From Streptomyces sp. SID8352 (GTDB taxonomy: Bacteria > Actinomycetota > Actinomycetes > Streptomycetales > Streptomycetaceae): DNA of 64,000 nucleotides. Positions 38,511 to 48,065 of the stretch are shown piece by piece. How positions within the stretch are numbered: the stretch's first letter is position 1; each line of letters begins with the position of its first letter. The stretch is taken from NCBI RefSeq assembly GCF_009862265.1, contig NZ_WWGX01000028.1:43683-107682 (forward strand). Direction: 5' to 3'. A model generated the notes under the pieces. That model saw nothing but the letters and a program-made list of their open reading frames with translations, had not been told where the DNA came from and searched no databases. The position numbers and the translations under genes were made by a program.

Positions 38511-38742
38511 CACCGCATCGGCAGCGCCAAGGACCACATCGGCTACCATCTGGTCGTCCACCTCGCCCTGCACACCTAACTGCGGCGCAACAACCGGCCC
38601 GTCCCGGGCTTCCTCATGCTTGACCAGCCCACCCAGGCGTTCTTCCCGGAAAAACCCCGCGACGCCTCCACCATCGAAGACGCCGACTGGGCCACCGTCA
38701 CCGCGTACGTCCCGACGCCGAAGGCAATCGCACCGCGCTGAT
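38511..38742 (+). pseudogene. DUF3732 fragment
   Basis: Reading from 38511 gives IGSAKDHIGYHLVVHLALHT, a TAA at 38577, then NRPVPGFLMLDQPTQAFFP, the C-terminal signature of DUF3732 ATPase-like proteins found on plasmids and in phage-related loci. The start is missing and the frame has a stop, so it is a relic. 38394-38510 shows nothing else. Confidence 0.65.
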
Positions 38743-38829
38743 GCCGTTGGACTGGCTCGACTGACGCTGCCACCGCGGCCAGGCCGTCTGTGTCGAACCA
38801 GACACTGCCATGCCCAGCGCTAGCACGCC

Positions 38830-40210
38830 GGGACTGTAAAACGTTCGGTGTAGCTCCCGATCATGGAAGATGCATCGATGACCAGCAACAACATGACCGA
38901 GGCCGAGTCCGTCGAGCCATCTGAGGCGGCGCCGGCAAAGTCGGTGGACGACCAGCTGATCGACGAGCTGGTGGGCCGGGCTCAGGCCGAGGGCCTTCGG
39001 CTGACCGGCGAGGGCGGGCTGCTCCAGCAGCTGACCAAGTGGCTCCTGGAATCCGCTCTCGAGGGCGGGATCACAGACCATCTCGGCTATGACAAGCACG
39101 ACCCGGCCGGGAAGAACGGCGGCAACTCACGCAACGGCATCCGTGCCAAGACCGTGCTCACCGACGTCGGCCCGGTCGGGATAGCCGTGCCCCGCGATCG
39201 GGAAGGCAGCTTCGAGCCGAGGATCGTCAAGAAGCGGCAGAAGCGTCTGACCGGCGTGGACGAGATGGTCATCTCGCTCGCTGCGAAGGGCCTAACCGCC
39301 GGGGAGGCCCAGGCCCACCTTGCGGAGGTCTATGGCGCCGACGTATCCCGCCAGACGATCTCCACGATCACCGACAAGGTCCTGGACGGCATGGCCGAGT
39401 GGCAGAACCGGCCGCTCGATGCCGTCTATCCGGTGGTCTTCATCGACGCCATCCACGTGAAGATCCGCGACGGCGCCGTGGCCAACCGGCCGATCTACGT
39501 GGCCCTGGCCGTCACCGTTGAGGGCCGGCGCGACATCCTCGGGCTGTGGGCCGGCGACGGCGGTGGGGGCGCCAGGCCCTGGATGCACATCCTCACCGAG
39601 ATCAAGAACCGTGGCGTGAACGACGTGCTGATGCTGGTCTGCGACGGGTTCAAGGGCCTGCCCGAGGCGGTCGAGACGGTCTGGCCGAAGACGATCGTGC
39701 GGACCTGCGTGGTGCACCTGCTGCGGAACTCCTTCCGCTATGCCGCCCGCCAGGACTGGGACAAGATCGCCCGCCTCCTCAAGCCCGTCTACACCGCGGC
39801 GACTGAGGAGGCCGCCCTGGAGCGGTTCGCGGAGTTCGCCGACGCCTGGGGCCGGAAGTATCCGGCGATCGTGGGGCTCTGGGAGAACGCGTGGGAGGAG
39901 TTCACCCCGTTCCTCCGCTTCGACACCGAGATCCGCCGGATCGTCTGCACGACCAATGCCATCGAGTCCGTCAACGCCAGGATCCGGCGGGCGGTCAAGG
40001 CCCGCGGCCACTTCCCCAACGAGCAGGCCGCGTTGAAGTGCGTCTACATGGCAATCATGTCGCTCGATCCCACCGGCAAGGGCCAGGCTCGCTGGACCAT
40101 GCGCTGGAAGACCGCACTGAACGCCTTCGACGTCACCTTCGACGGCCGCCTCTCCGCAGCCCGTCAGTAATCCTCAACCACCCTGGTTACACCACTCGTT
40201 CGACAGACCC
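38830..40210 (+). mobile_element. IS256-family insertion sequence
   Basis: Ends are imperfect inverted repeats: left GGGACTGTAAAACG (38830) and, reversed from 40210, GGGTCTGTCGAACG, with GGTGTA also conserved further in. It encloses one transposase gene. I see no obvious direct repeat at the flanks (TAGCACGCC versus CCCGCCGG), which may mean later rearrangement. Confidence 0.75.
38863..40170 (+). CDS. IS256-family transposase
   Basis: 435 residues, full length. The DDE catalytic acids are recognisable in VVFIDAIHVKIRD, LMLVCDGFKGL and the glutamate helix TNAIESVNARIRRA. The protein includes the family N-terminal segment GEGGLLQQLTKWLLESALEGGITDHLGYDKHD, which also occurs as a relic at 49682-49893. 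It appears intact. ATG 38863 or ATG 38878 could be the start. Confidence 0.93.
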   Translation: MEDASMTSNNMTEAESVEPSEAAPAKSVDDQLIDELVGRAQAEGLRLTGEGGLLQQLTKWLLESALEGGITDHLGYDKHDPAGKNGGNSRNGIRAKTVLTDVGPVGIAVPRDREGSFEPRIVKKRQKRLTGVDEMVISLAAKGLTAGEAQAHLAEVYGADVSRQTISTITDKVLDGMAEWQNRPLDAVYPVVFIDAIHVKIRDGAVANRPIYVALAVTVEGRRDILGLWAGDGGGGARPWMHILTEIKNRGVNDVLMLVCDGFKGLPEAVETVWPKTIVRTCVVHLLRNSFRYAARQDWDKIARLLKPVYTAATEEAALERFAEFADAWGRKYPAIVGLWENAWEEFTPFLRFDTEIRRIVCTTNAIESVNARIRRAVKARGHFPNEQAALKCVYMAIMSLDPTGKGQARWTMRWKTALNAFDVTFDGRLSAARQ

Positions 40211-40386
40211 CCCGCCGGTGCGGCTGGCCCGCCACCACGTGCCCACCGACCGCTCGGAGACCCGAACATCTCCGCCGCCTGGCCGTACGTCCGAACCCGC
40301 CCCGACTCCAGCGCGCTCACCACCCGCAACCGCAGATCCTCCTGCGCAGCGGGCGGCAGACGCCGCATGTCCCCACCCTCGATCAC
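40211..40386 (-). pseudogene. IS630-family transposase N-terminal fragment
   Basis: The minus strand from 40386 reads MRRLPPAAQEDLRLRVVSAL and GRVRTYGQAAEMFG, then a frameshift to VSERSVGTWWRASRTGGG, the HTH of IS630 transposases. The rest is cut off by the IS256 element, which seems to have landed in it. Confidence 0.6.
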
Positions 40387-40396
40387 ACCAGATCAA

Positions 40397-41154
40397 CGAG
40401 CAGGCAACCCATCAGTTCCGGCTCAATATGTGAGAGTCCGCCGCGACAAGCCTTTGACCCGCACGGTAACGGGCCCCGTACTGGTGGTGACGCATAGGGG
40501 CCGGCCGACTCCTGACCGTAGGCGTCGGTGTCGGCGCTCGGCGCTCGGCGCTCACGGGATGCCTCCCTTACGGTGCGGACCGTCATGAGCTGTCGGTGGG
40601 CGAGCAATTGCCTCGCCCTCGCCCCACACGGGTCCTGACGCGGCGCGAGGTGCCCGCTGCCAACCGTGACGACCGCAGCGTGGCCGGCTCCGCCTCGCAC
40701 TCCATCCCGGCCTCCGGCCCGCCCAAGCGCCTTGCGTCGATCCTCCAACTCCCCGGCCGGGAGCCCGCGGATTTTGCTGTACTGCTCGCCGTACGCGGCC
40801 TGAGGCAGTACGTCTGGGCGAACTGATCGGTCGATCGCGTCGAGGTCGACGGGCCCCTGGACCTCGACGGCCCTGTCGACTGGACGCGCTTACCGGCCGG
40901 AGTTGCCAGTCGACACCTAAAGGCGTATCAAATGAGCCATTTTTTAATGGCCTGCGACTGCACGCATGATTTGATTTTATTTGGGCATTCCCTCTGCTTT
41001 TTCATTGCAAAGCGATCACGATCCATTGGGTTTTCTGTCAGTAATGCCGCTTTCCTTCCTTCCTGATCCTGTTTTAGGTCATTTCCTCCTCGGTACCTTC
41101 ACCGGGCACATCACATTCGTGGTGCAGTCACAATGAAGAAATCGAGGAATAGCG
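40397..41154 (+). other. Non-coding stretch ending in an AT-rich promoter region
   Basis: 40397-40910 holds only degenerate sequence without a recognisable gene. About 40915-41150 is clearly AT-rich compared with the chromosome (ATTTTTTAATGG, GATTTGATTTTATTTGG), a sign of foreign origin, and precedes the RHS gene, whose promoter should lie here. GAGGAA stands 7 bp before its ATG. Confidence 0.5.
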
Positions 41155-44100
41155 ATGAGCCACATACGCGCGCCGGAGGCGCGTGGTCGGATCTGGTCAG
41201 GGAGAAGCCTGCGCCATGTAGCGGGGGCTCTTGCCGTGGCCTTGTCCGTCACCCTTCTTGACGGCGCGAGTCCAGCCACCGCGGCCCCTCCTCAACCCGT
41301 TGCTGCTCCGAAGGCACTAACGGTCACACAGGCTGCGGACATCGCTTCCGCGGGTGTGGCGGCGCGGCTCTCGGGCGAGCGGGTCGAGGCCCTGTCCGAG
41401 CGGAGCGAGACCTCTCGGACCTGGGTGAACAAGGACGGCAGTCTGACGACCGAGCTGACCGCCGGTCCGGCCCGCTTCCAGCGGGACGGCAAATGGGTGG
41501 AGGTGGATGTCGAACTGGCCCGGAATCCGGACGGCTCGGTTGCCTCCAAGGCCCACCCGTCGGGGCTGAGCCTGGCAGGGCGGGGCGGCGCGGTGCCGAG
41601 GACCCTGGGCGCCGCGGAGACGGCCCCGGCCCGGGACCTCGTGACCCTGGGCGAGGGGGACGAGCAGGTCACGTTGCGGTGGAAGGGCGGCCTGCCCGAA
41701 CCGAAGCTGGACGGCACTCGCGCGACCTACCCCGATGCCCTGCCGGGCGCCGACCTGATCGTGGAAGCCACCCGCACCGGCTTCGAGCAGTTCGTCGAGC
41801 TGAAGGAACGTTCCACCACCGAGGGTTATTCCTACACCCTGCCGCTGCGGACCGACGGGCTGAAGGTCAAGCAGCTCAAGGACGGCAGCCTGCTGTTCAC
41901 CGACAAGAAGTCGGGCAAGAAGAACCGCGCGGTGATGCCCGCACCGGTGATGTGGGACGCGAGCACCGACAAGGTCTCCGGCGAGCACGCCAACCGGGGG
42001 AAGGTCGATCTGAAGTTCGTCAGGACCGAGGACGGCGTGGATCTCGTCGTCACCCCGGACGCGGAGTTCCTCGCCGATCCCACGACGCGGTACCCGGTGA
42101 CGGTAGACCCCTCCACCTCGGCTCTGTCCAACGTCTTCGACACTCTGGTCAAGCGCGGCGAGACGGTGGACTGGTCCACCAACACCGAGCTGCACCTGGG
42201 TAATCCCGGCACCACCAACCCGGACGGCACCACCCGGGTGTCACGCTCGTTCATCACCTGGAACACCGCGCCGGTCTCCGACGCGCTCGTCTCCAGCGCC
42301 AAGCTGAGCCTGTGGAACGTCCACTCCGGCAACGCCGACTGCAAGCCGTACCAGTGGACGATCTGGGAGACCGGCGCCGCCTCCACCGCCACCCGCTGGG
42401 ACACTCAGCCGGCGTGGGTCGCGCAGCACCACTCCTCCACCGAGACCAAGGGGCGCGCGGCCTGCGGCGGAGCGGGATGGATCAACGCCGACGTGACCGG
42501 CCTGGTACAGAAGTGGGCCTCGGCCAAGGCCACCCGCGGCCACATGGGCCTGCGCGCCGCCACCGACGCGACCACCCACTGGAAGCAGGTCAGCTCCGCC
42601 AACGCCGCGTCCAACCAGCCCAAGCTGGTGGTGACGTACAACTACCGGCCACGCACCGGCACCAAGCAGGAGGCCGGCCCACCGTACTTCTCCTACGGCG
42701 GCGACTACGTCGTCAACACCACCACACCGACGCTGCGGGACACCTTCGTCGACGCCGACGGTGACAAGGTGAACGGCACCTTCCAGATATACGACAGCGC
42801 CACCGATACACAGGTCGGCAACGTCATCGTCTCGGAGTACGTACCCTCCGGGCAGGTCGCCTCGGTGACCCTTCCCGCAGGTATGCTCACGGATGGCAAG
42901 ACGTACAAGTTCCGCACCTCGCCTTACGACGGCAGCCACTACAACGTGGGCTGGTCGGCGTGGAAGACATTCACGGTCGACACCAAGGCACCCGCCCCGC
43001 CCGTCGCGGTCACCTCAACCGACTACCCGGCGGGCCAGTGGGTCAAGGGCGCGGGACAAGCAGGTGCCTTCATCATCACCCCGCCGGTCACGGACCACCA
43101 CTGGCTGGAATGGTCTCTGGACGGGGTCACCTGGGCCAAGGTCACCACAGGCGGTGCCACCGGTAACAAGACCGTCTCCATCACGCCGACCGACAACGGG
43201 GCCCAGTCATTGCTGGTGCGCGCCGTCGACAAGGCGGACAACCGGTCCTCCGTGGTCGAGTACACCTTCAAGGCCGGCGCCGGAGGCTTCCTTCGCCCCG
43301 CGGCCGGCGAGCAGACCGCGCGACGCCTGATCCTTGAGACGGTGACCGACGGCGGCAAGTACAACGCCGCCTCTTTCTCCTGGCGCCGTTCGGCAGCTGA
43401 CGACTGGCAGCGCATTCCCGCCAACAGCGTTACACGGGACGGAGCAGCGCTCTCCGACTGGCCGGTGGCGCTGAGCAACGGCAAGAGCGCGCCCCTGGTC
43501 TGGAACGCCTCCTCAACCGTCACGCCCGACGGGACGATCGAGGTCAAGGCCGACTTCACCGGGCCCGGCTCGGCGACAGGCAGTACCGACCCCATTTCGG
43601 TCGTGGTCAACCGCAACGCCGACGGGGCCGCTAGCGAAGACATCGGTCCCGGCGAGGTCAACCTGCTGACGGGTGACTTCACCCTCGCGCAGGAAGATGC
43701 TTCCTTCTTCGACTTGACCGTCACCCGTACCGCCTTCTCCCGCCGCCCCGACGCCGGTTCTCAACGTGAGGAGCAGGCACCGATCTTCGGGCCACAGTGG
43801 GTATCAGGCTTTGAGGCACAGGTGAGCGAGTCGGACTACACTCATCTGAAACGGATCTCCGACACCGCCATCAGCGTGGTTCTGGCGGACGACAGCCCCA
43901 TCCACTTCACGGCCAACGTGGCGAAGAACGGATGGATTCCGGAACCGGGCGCCGAGGAGATGATCCTCAAGGGCAGCTTCAGCGGGGCCTTCACCCTGTC
44001 CGACAGTTCAGGCACGGTCACCGAGTTCAAGCGGACCGGCTCACAGTCGACCGCCTGGCAGGTCAGCAGCACCCTGGTCGACGGGCTCTCGCACTCGACC

Positions 44101-45285
44101 ACCTCGGTCATGTCGGAAACCATGACCGTGGATGGCAAGACGCTGGCTCGGCCGACCCGGATTATCGCGCCTACCTCCGCAGCCACCGCGGCAGCCTGCG
44201 CGGCACAACCGGGGACCAAGGGCTGCCGCCTCCTGGAGTACGTGTACGCCTCCACCACGACTGCCACCGCATCAGCGCTGGGTGACATCTCCGGACAGGT
44301 CCGCGAGATCCGCCTGTGGTCCACCGAGCCCGGAGCGGCTGCGGCCACGGCCAAGGCCGTCCATACCTACCAGTACGACGCCACTGGACGGCTCCGGCGT
44401 GCCTGGAACCCGCAGATCACGCCGTCGCTTATCACCGAGTACGCCTATGACTCGGCAGGACGGGTCACCTCCCTCACTTCGCCTGGTGAGCTGCCTTGGA
44501 CCTTCACCTACGGCAAAGCCGGCAACGACCCCACAGCGGGCGAGGGCATGCTGCTCAAGGCCACCCGTGCCGCGCTGAAGCAAGGTACGGCGAACACGGT
44601 CGAGGGCCAAGCGACGACCAGCGTCGTTTACGACATTCCGCTGTCCGGGAGCGCTGCCCCGTACCAGATGAACGCAGATGCGGTACGGGCGTGGGGTCAG
44701 CAGGACATCCCCGCCGACGCCGCCGCGGTGTTCCCCGCCGACGCCGTCCCCCCTGCTCACTCCGGATCGGCCCTCACGGCGTCCGACTACCGGCGGGCGA
44801 CCATCCAGTACCTCAATGCCTCGGGACAGCGCACGAACCTTGCTGAGCCGGGCGGTCACATCGACAGCACCGACTACGACAGGTACGGCAACACCGTGCG
44901 CGAGCTGTCGGCAGGCAATCGGAAGACCGCTGTCGGTACGACCACCGAAGCGAAGGCCGCGCTCGCAGAGCTCGGTCTGAGCGACAGGCCCAGCGCTGAA
45001 CGCGCCGAACTGCTCTCCACCCGGGCGGTGTACAGCGACAGCGGCACCCAGGAACTGGAGAAGTTCGGGCCGCTCGGCCGGATCGAACTCGGCAAGGATC
45101 TGAAGTCGGGCAGCACCACCCTCGTGGCGGCGGGATCTTCCGTAGTCGCGCGCAGCTGGACCAGCAAGCGCTACGACGAAGGCCGCCCCTCGGGCGAGAC
45201 CGCCCTCACCAGCAATCAGATCACCAGCACCACCGAGGGGCCCAAGTCCGTGAGCACCCGGAGGTCATGGCCGACGCCCAGGTGA
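41155..45285 (+). CDS. Secreted RHS/YD-repeat polymorphic toxin, N-terminal part (frameshifted)
   Basis: 1376 residues before a premature TGA. Signal peptide about 1-44 (basic start, AGALAVALSVTLLDG core, cleavage near ATAA). A DNRLRE-type beta region follows (about 320-500: VSRSFITWNTAPVSDALVSS, then WINADVTGLVQKW), Fn3-like segments, and from about 1030 YD repeats (YQYDATGRLRRAW; YAYDSAGRVTSLT). Such proteins build a cocoon around a C-terminal toxin delivered to competitors. The last residues (GPKSVSTRRSWPTPR) are out of frame. The continuation lies in the -1 frame from about 45235, near GAGGGGCCCAAG, so a one-base deletion, sequencing error or -1 slippage separates it from 45267-47468. Confidence 0.82.
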   Translation: MSHIRAPEARGRIWSGRSLRHVAGALAVALSVTLLDGASPATAAPPQPVAAPKALTVTQAADIASAGVAARLSGERVEALSERSETSRTWVNKDGSLTTELTAGPARFQRDGKWVEVDVELARNPDGSVASKAHPSGLSLAGRGGAVPRTLGAAETAPARDLVTLGEGDEQVTLRWKGGLPEPKLDGTRATYPDALPGADLIVEATRTGFEQFVELKERSTTEGYSYTLPLRTDGLKVKQLKDGSLLFTDKKSGKKNRAVMPAPVMWDASTDKVSGEHANRGKVDLKFVRTEDGVDLVVTPDAEFLADPTTRYPVTVDPSTSALSNVFDTLVKRGETVDWSTNTELHLGNPGTTNPDGTTRVSRSFITWNTAPVSDALVSSAKLSLWNVHSGNADCKPYQWTIWETGAASTATRWDTQPAWVAQHHSSTETKGRAACGGAGWINADVTGLVQKWASAKATRGHMGLRAATDATTHWKQVSSANAASNQPKLVVTYNYRPRTGTKQEAGPPYFSYGGDYVVNTTTPTLRDTFVDADGDKVNGTFQIYDSATDTQVGNVIVSEYVPSGQVASVTLPAGMLTDGKTYKFRTSPYDGSHYNVGWSAWKTFTVDTKAPAPPVAVTSTDYPAGQWVKGAGQAGAFIITPPVTDHHWLEWSLDGVTWAKVTTGGATGNKTVSITPTDNGAQSLLVRAVDKADNRSSVVEYTFKAGAGGFLRPAAGEQTARRLILETVTDGGKYNAASFSWRRSAADDWQRIPANSVTRDGAALSDWPVALSNGKSAPLVWNASSTVTPDGTIEVKADFTGPGSATGSTDPISVVVNRNADGAASEDIGPGEVNLLTGDFTLAQEDASFFDLTVTRTAFSRRPDAGSQREEQAPIFGPQWVSGFEAQVSESDYTHLKRISDTAISVVLADDSPIHFTANVAKNGWIPEPGAEEMILKGSFSGAFTLSDSSGTVTEFKRTGSQSTAWQVSSTLVDGLSHSTTSVMSETMTVDGKTLARPTRIIAPTSAATAAACAAQPGTKGCRLLEYVYASTTTATASALGDISGQVREIRLWSTEPGAAAATAKAVHTYQYDATGRLRRAWNPQITPSLITEYAYDSAGRVTSLTSPGELPWTFTYGKAGNDPTAGEGMLLKATRAALKQGTANTVEGQATTSVVYDIPLSGSAAPYQMNADAVRAWGQQDIPADAAAVFPADAVPPAHSGSALTASDYRRATIQYLNASGQRTNLAEPGGHIDSTDYDRYGNTVRELSAGNRKTAVGTTTEAKAALAELGLSDRPSAERAELLSTRAVYSDSGTQELEKFGPLGRIELGKDLKSGSTTLVAAGSSVVARSWTSKRYDEGRPSGETALTSNQITSTTEGPKSVSTRRSWPTPR

Positions 45286-47468
45286 CCACAGTCGCCTACG
45301 ACTGGTCCAAGGGCCTGCCCACCAAGGTGGTCCAGGACCCGGCGGGTCTTGCCATCACCACCACGACGCAGTACGACGACCAGGGCCGGGTGACCAAGCA
45401 GGGAGCTCCCGGTACCTCGGGCACGGACGCAGGCACCCAGCTCAGCACCTATTGGTCCGCCACCGGCACTGGAGCATGCGCAGGCCGACCGGAATGGGCG
45501 GACCTGCTGTGCACGGCAGGCCCGGCAGGGGATATCTCGGGAGGCGGCAGCAATCCCGCGCAACTGCCTGTCATGACCGCAGAATACGACCGCTGGGGCA
45601 ACACAGCCAAGACCACAGAGAAGTCCGGGAGCTTGACCCGGACCATCACACGCGGGTACGACGCCGCAGGCCGGAGCACTACTGTTCAGATCACCGGTGG
45701 TATCGGAGCGGACGTACCTGTCACCACCACAAGCTACGACGCCGCGACTGGCCGCGCGACGAAGACCACGTCGCCGACCGGGGGCACCCTCACCCGGGTC
45801 TACGACAGCCTGGGCCGCGAGACCTCCTACACCGACGCCGACGGGGGAACCACTACCACCGCCTATGACCTGCTGGACCGTCCGGTCAAGGTGAGCGACG
45901 GCGTGCCCAGCTCCGTGGTCTACACCTACGACAGCGCCGTCGAGGCCCGCGGGCTGCCCACCAAGGTCACGGACTCGGTCGCCGGCAGTTTCTCCGCCAC
46001 CTACGACGCCGACGGCGCCGTGGCCGCCGAGAAGCTGCCCGGTGGCTACACGCTTACGGCCGTCAAGGACGCCGCGGGTGCCGTCGTCGAACGCACCTAC
46101 ACCAGGGACAGCGACGGGACGATCGTCTACAACGACGCCGTCACCACGACCATCCACGGCCAAACCGCCTCGCACTCGGGGTGGTCACACCAGAAGTACG
46201 GCTACGACGCCGCCGGACGCCTGACCCGTGTCGAGGACACCAGCGACAACGTATGCTCCTTGCGCACCTACACCTTGGACAAGCGGTCCAACCGCACCGG
46301 CACTACTTCGGCCGCAGCCGTGCCGGGAGCGGACTGCCCCACCGTCGCCGGAGCCACCACGACCCGTGCCTACGACACTGCGGACCGAACCGCCGAGACG
46401 GGCTATCTCTACGACGCGTACGGACGTACCACCACTCTTCCCGGCTCCACGCTGGCGTACTACGTCAACGATTTGATCCGTCGGCAGACCACTGGTGACC
46501 GTCGCCAGACCTGGCAGCTGGATGCCGCACTGCGCTTCCGGTCGGCGACCGTGGAAGACAACAGCGCAGGTACATGGACCCAAACGTCCAGTAAGGTCAA
46601 CCACTACGGGGACGGCTCCGACAACCCAACGTGGATAGAGGAGGACGCTCAGGGAACGGTGACTCGCAACGTTTCCTCCGCCACCGGCACGTTCAGCGCC
46701 ACCACCGGCAAGACGGGCAGCACAGTCCTGCAACTGTCCAACATCCACGGTGACATCGCCCTGCAACTGCCGCTCGACACGAGCGTCGCACCCACGGTGA
46801 TTGACACCGACGAGAACGGTGCTTCCCGGACGGACAAATCCACTCCGCGTTACGGGTGGTTCGGCCTCAACCAGAGGTCCGGCGAGACCCTCACCGGACT
46901 CGTCCTGATGGGCGCGCGTCTGTACGACCCTGCCTCAGCACGCTTCCTCCAGATCGACCCGGTCTTCGGAGGCAACTGCAATGCCTACGACTTCGTGTGC
47001 GCGGATCCGGTCAACGGAGCCGACCTCGACGGCCGCTGCGGAGCTTGGGGCAACCCCTTCAAGGCATGCGACAAGTGGCGCATCCTCATGTGGTCGCGCT
47101 CTCCCGGAAGCCACTGGAAGACCATCCGCGAGGGCAGCACCTCCAGCGTCAAGGCGAACGGCAAGAAGTACGGCAAGTTCGGCCTCCGACACATCAAGGA
47201 CAAGCACGTCGGGAAGGGGAAGAAGTCTGCCTGGAAGTCCAGCTCCACCATGCTCAGCGATCTGAAGAAGACGCTCACATCCGGCAAGTGGAGAAATGAC
47301 TGGGGCGGCGTCTACGATGGAGCATGGAAGGTCACATACTCATACTGGACCGGCTGCGGGTGCCGCAAAAAGAAGAAATACACGGTGACTGCGTTCTACC
47401 GCACCACTGCGGCACCTGACGGGAAGCCGCTCGGCGTCACTACGGCCTACATCAACAAGACCGGCTGA
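45267..47468 (+). CDS. RHS/YD-repeat polymorphic toxin, C-terminal part with toxin domain
   Basis: Continuation of the 41155 gene in the -1 frame; the ATG at 45267 is probably internal because in-frame homologous sequence (VREHPEV) precedes it. YD repeats continue (YDWSKGLPTKVV; YDSLGRETSYTDADG). The RHS core ends with GARLYDPASARFLQIDPVFG and DPVNGADLDG at about 47035. After it, about 140 residues form the variable toxin, Lys-rich with FGLRHIKDKHVGKGKKSAW and GKWRNDWGGVY. The His-Lys-His pattern and basic nature suggest a small RNase (BECR-like), but I cannot name the family. The immunity gene follows at 47571. Confidence 0.8.
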   Translation: MADAQVTTVAYDWSKGLPTKVVQDPAGLAITTTTQYDDQGRVTKQGAPGTSGTDAGTQLSTYWSATGTGACAGRPEWADLLCTAGPAGDISGGGSNPAQLPVMTAEYDRWGNTAKTTEKSGSLTRTITRGYDAAGRSTTVQITGGIGADVPVTTTSYDAATGRATKTTSPTGGTLTRVYDSLGRETSYTDADGGTTTTAYDLLDRPVKVSDGVPSSVVYTYDSAVEARGLPTKVTDSVAGSFSATYDADGAVAAEKLPGGYTLTAVKDAAGAVVERTYTRDSDGTIVYNDAVTTTIHGQTASHSGWSHQKYGYDAAGRLTRVEDTSDNVCSLRTYTLDKRSNRTGTTSAAAVPGADCPTVAGATTTRAYDTADRTAETGYLYDAYGRTTTLPGSTLAYYVNDLIRRQTTGDRRQTWQLDAALRFRSATVEDNSAGTWTQTSSKVNHYGDGSDNPTWIEEDAQGTVTRNVSSATGTFSATTGKTGSTVLQLSNIHGDIALQLPLDTSVAPTVIDTDENGASRTDKSTPRYGWFGLNQRSGETLTGLVLMGARLYDPASARFLQIDPVFGGNCNAYDFVCADPVNGADLDGRCGAWGNPFKACDKWRILMWSRSPGSHWKTIREGSTSSVKANGKKYGKFGLRHIKDKHVGKGKKSAWKSSSTMLSDLKKTLTSGKWRNDWGGVYDGAWKVTYSYWTGCGCRKKKKYTVTAFYRTTAAPDGKPLGVTTAYINKTG

Positions 47469-47477
47469 CACGCGATT

Positions 47478-47518
47478 CCTGCGGTGGCGGAGAGGGTAAA
47501 CCTCTCCGCCACCGCAGG
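47478..47518. terminator. Strong hairpin between toxin and immunity genes
   Basis: CCTGCGGTGGCGGAGAGG (47478-47495) pairs perfectly with 47501-47518 around a GTAAA loop: 18-bp arms, 9 bp after the toxin stop. It should stop or attenuate transcription before the immunity gene. Confidence 0.75.
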
Positions 47519-47570
47519 AGTTCGCCCGTGCAGCGGCACTCACTATCACAGAGAAACGGTATCCCGATAA

Positions 47571-47855
47571 ATGCAGCCCACCGAATCACCCGATGCCCTC
47601 CTGCGGTCAACTACCGAGAACATTGCGCGCCGAGCATCGGAACAGAACCATTATTCTGCGTCACTGGGGTCGATTCTTGAACTGATCGACAACGACGAGG
47701 TGGAGCTAGCCCTGGATGAGCTCGCCAGAGTAGTCGAGTACTTCCGCATCCCGATCCTTCGATCCGAATACGACCGGCTCGCCACAGTGGCAACCCTACT
47801 GGATTCCATGGATTCGCTGACGGAGACTGGAATCCATCGATTTATTACTGCGTGA
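47571..47855 (+). CDS. MafI-like immunity protein
   Basis: 94 residues, acidic and helical, lying 102 bp after the toxin gene. SILELIDNDEVELALDELARVVEYF (about 32-56) resembles the MafI-type immunity proteins that follow RHS and Maf toxins. Its role would be to bind and block the toxin domain encoded just upstream. It is intact although the toxin reading frame is broken. GAGAAACGG upstream may be the ribosome site; the hairpin at 47478-47518 suggests it also has its own promoter. Confidence 0.72.
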   Translation: MQPTESPDALLRSTTENIARRASEQNHYSASLGSILELIDNDEVELALDELARVVEYFRIPILRSEYDRLATVATLLDSMDSLTETGIHRFITA

Positions 47856-47935
47856 AGCCGCTGAACAGCAGCAGGGAAAAGGCTCGGACCATCACCTGAG
47901 CTGTCCCGGGTTTCGTAGAGTCCGATGATCTTGTT

Positions 47936-48065
47936 TCAGGCAGACTGCGGGGCGGCTTCCTGTTGTCGCCACCATTCGCGTTCGTACTCGGCGGGCGGCA
48001 CGTAGTCGAGGGCGGAATGGAGCCCTTCCTCGTTGTACCGGGTGACCCACTGGAGGACCGCCCGT
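47936..48065 (-). pseudogene. IS3-family OrfB C-terminal fragment
   Basis: The minus strand encodes AVLQWVTRYNEEGLHSALDY followed by PPAEYEREWWRQQ, the typical C-terminus of an IS3-family transposase, ending at TGA 47936-47938. It is joined directly to an IS30 fragment in another frame. Confidence 0.7.

Noticed and set aside
40383..40826. Open frames on both strands downstream of the IS630 relic
   Set aside because: No family resemblance and composition unlike real genes; treated as debris.
41155..47468. RHS protein as a Tc toxin component
   Set aside because: Signal peptide, DNRLRE-type region, a variable C-terminal tail and an immunity gene fit polymorphic toxins better.
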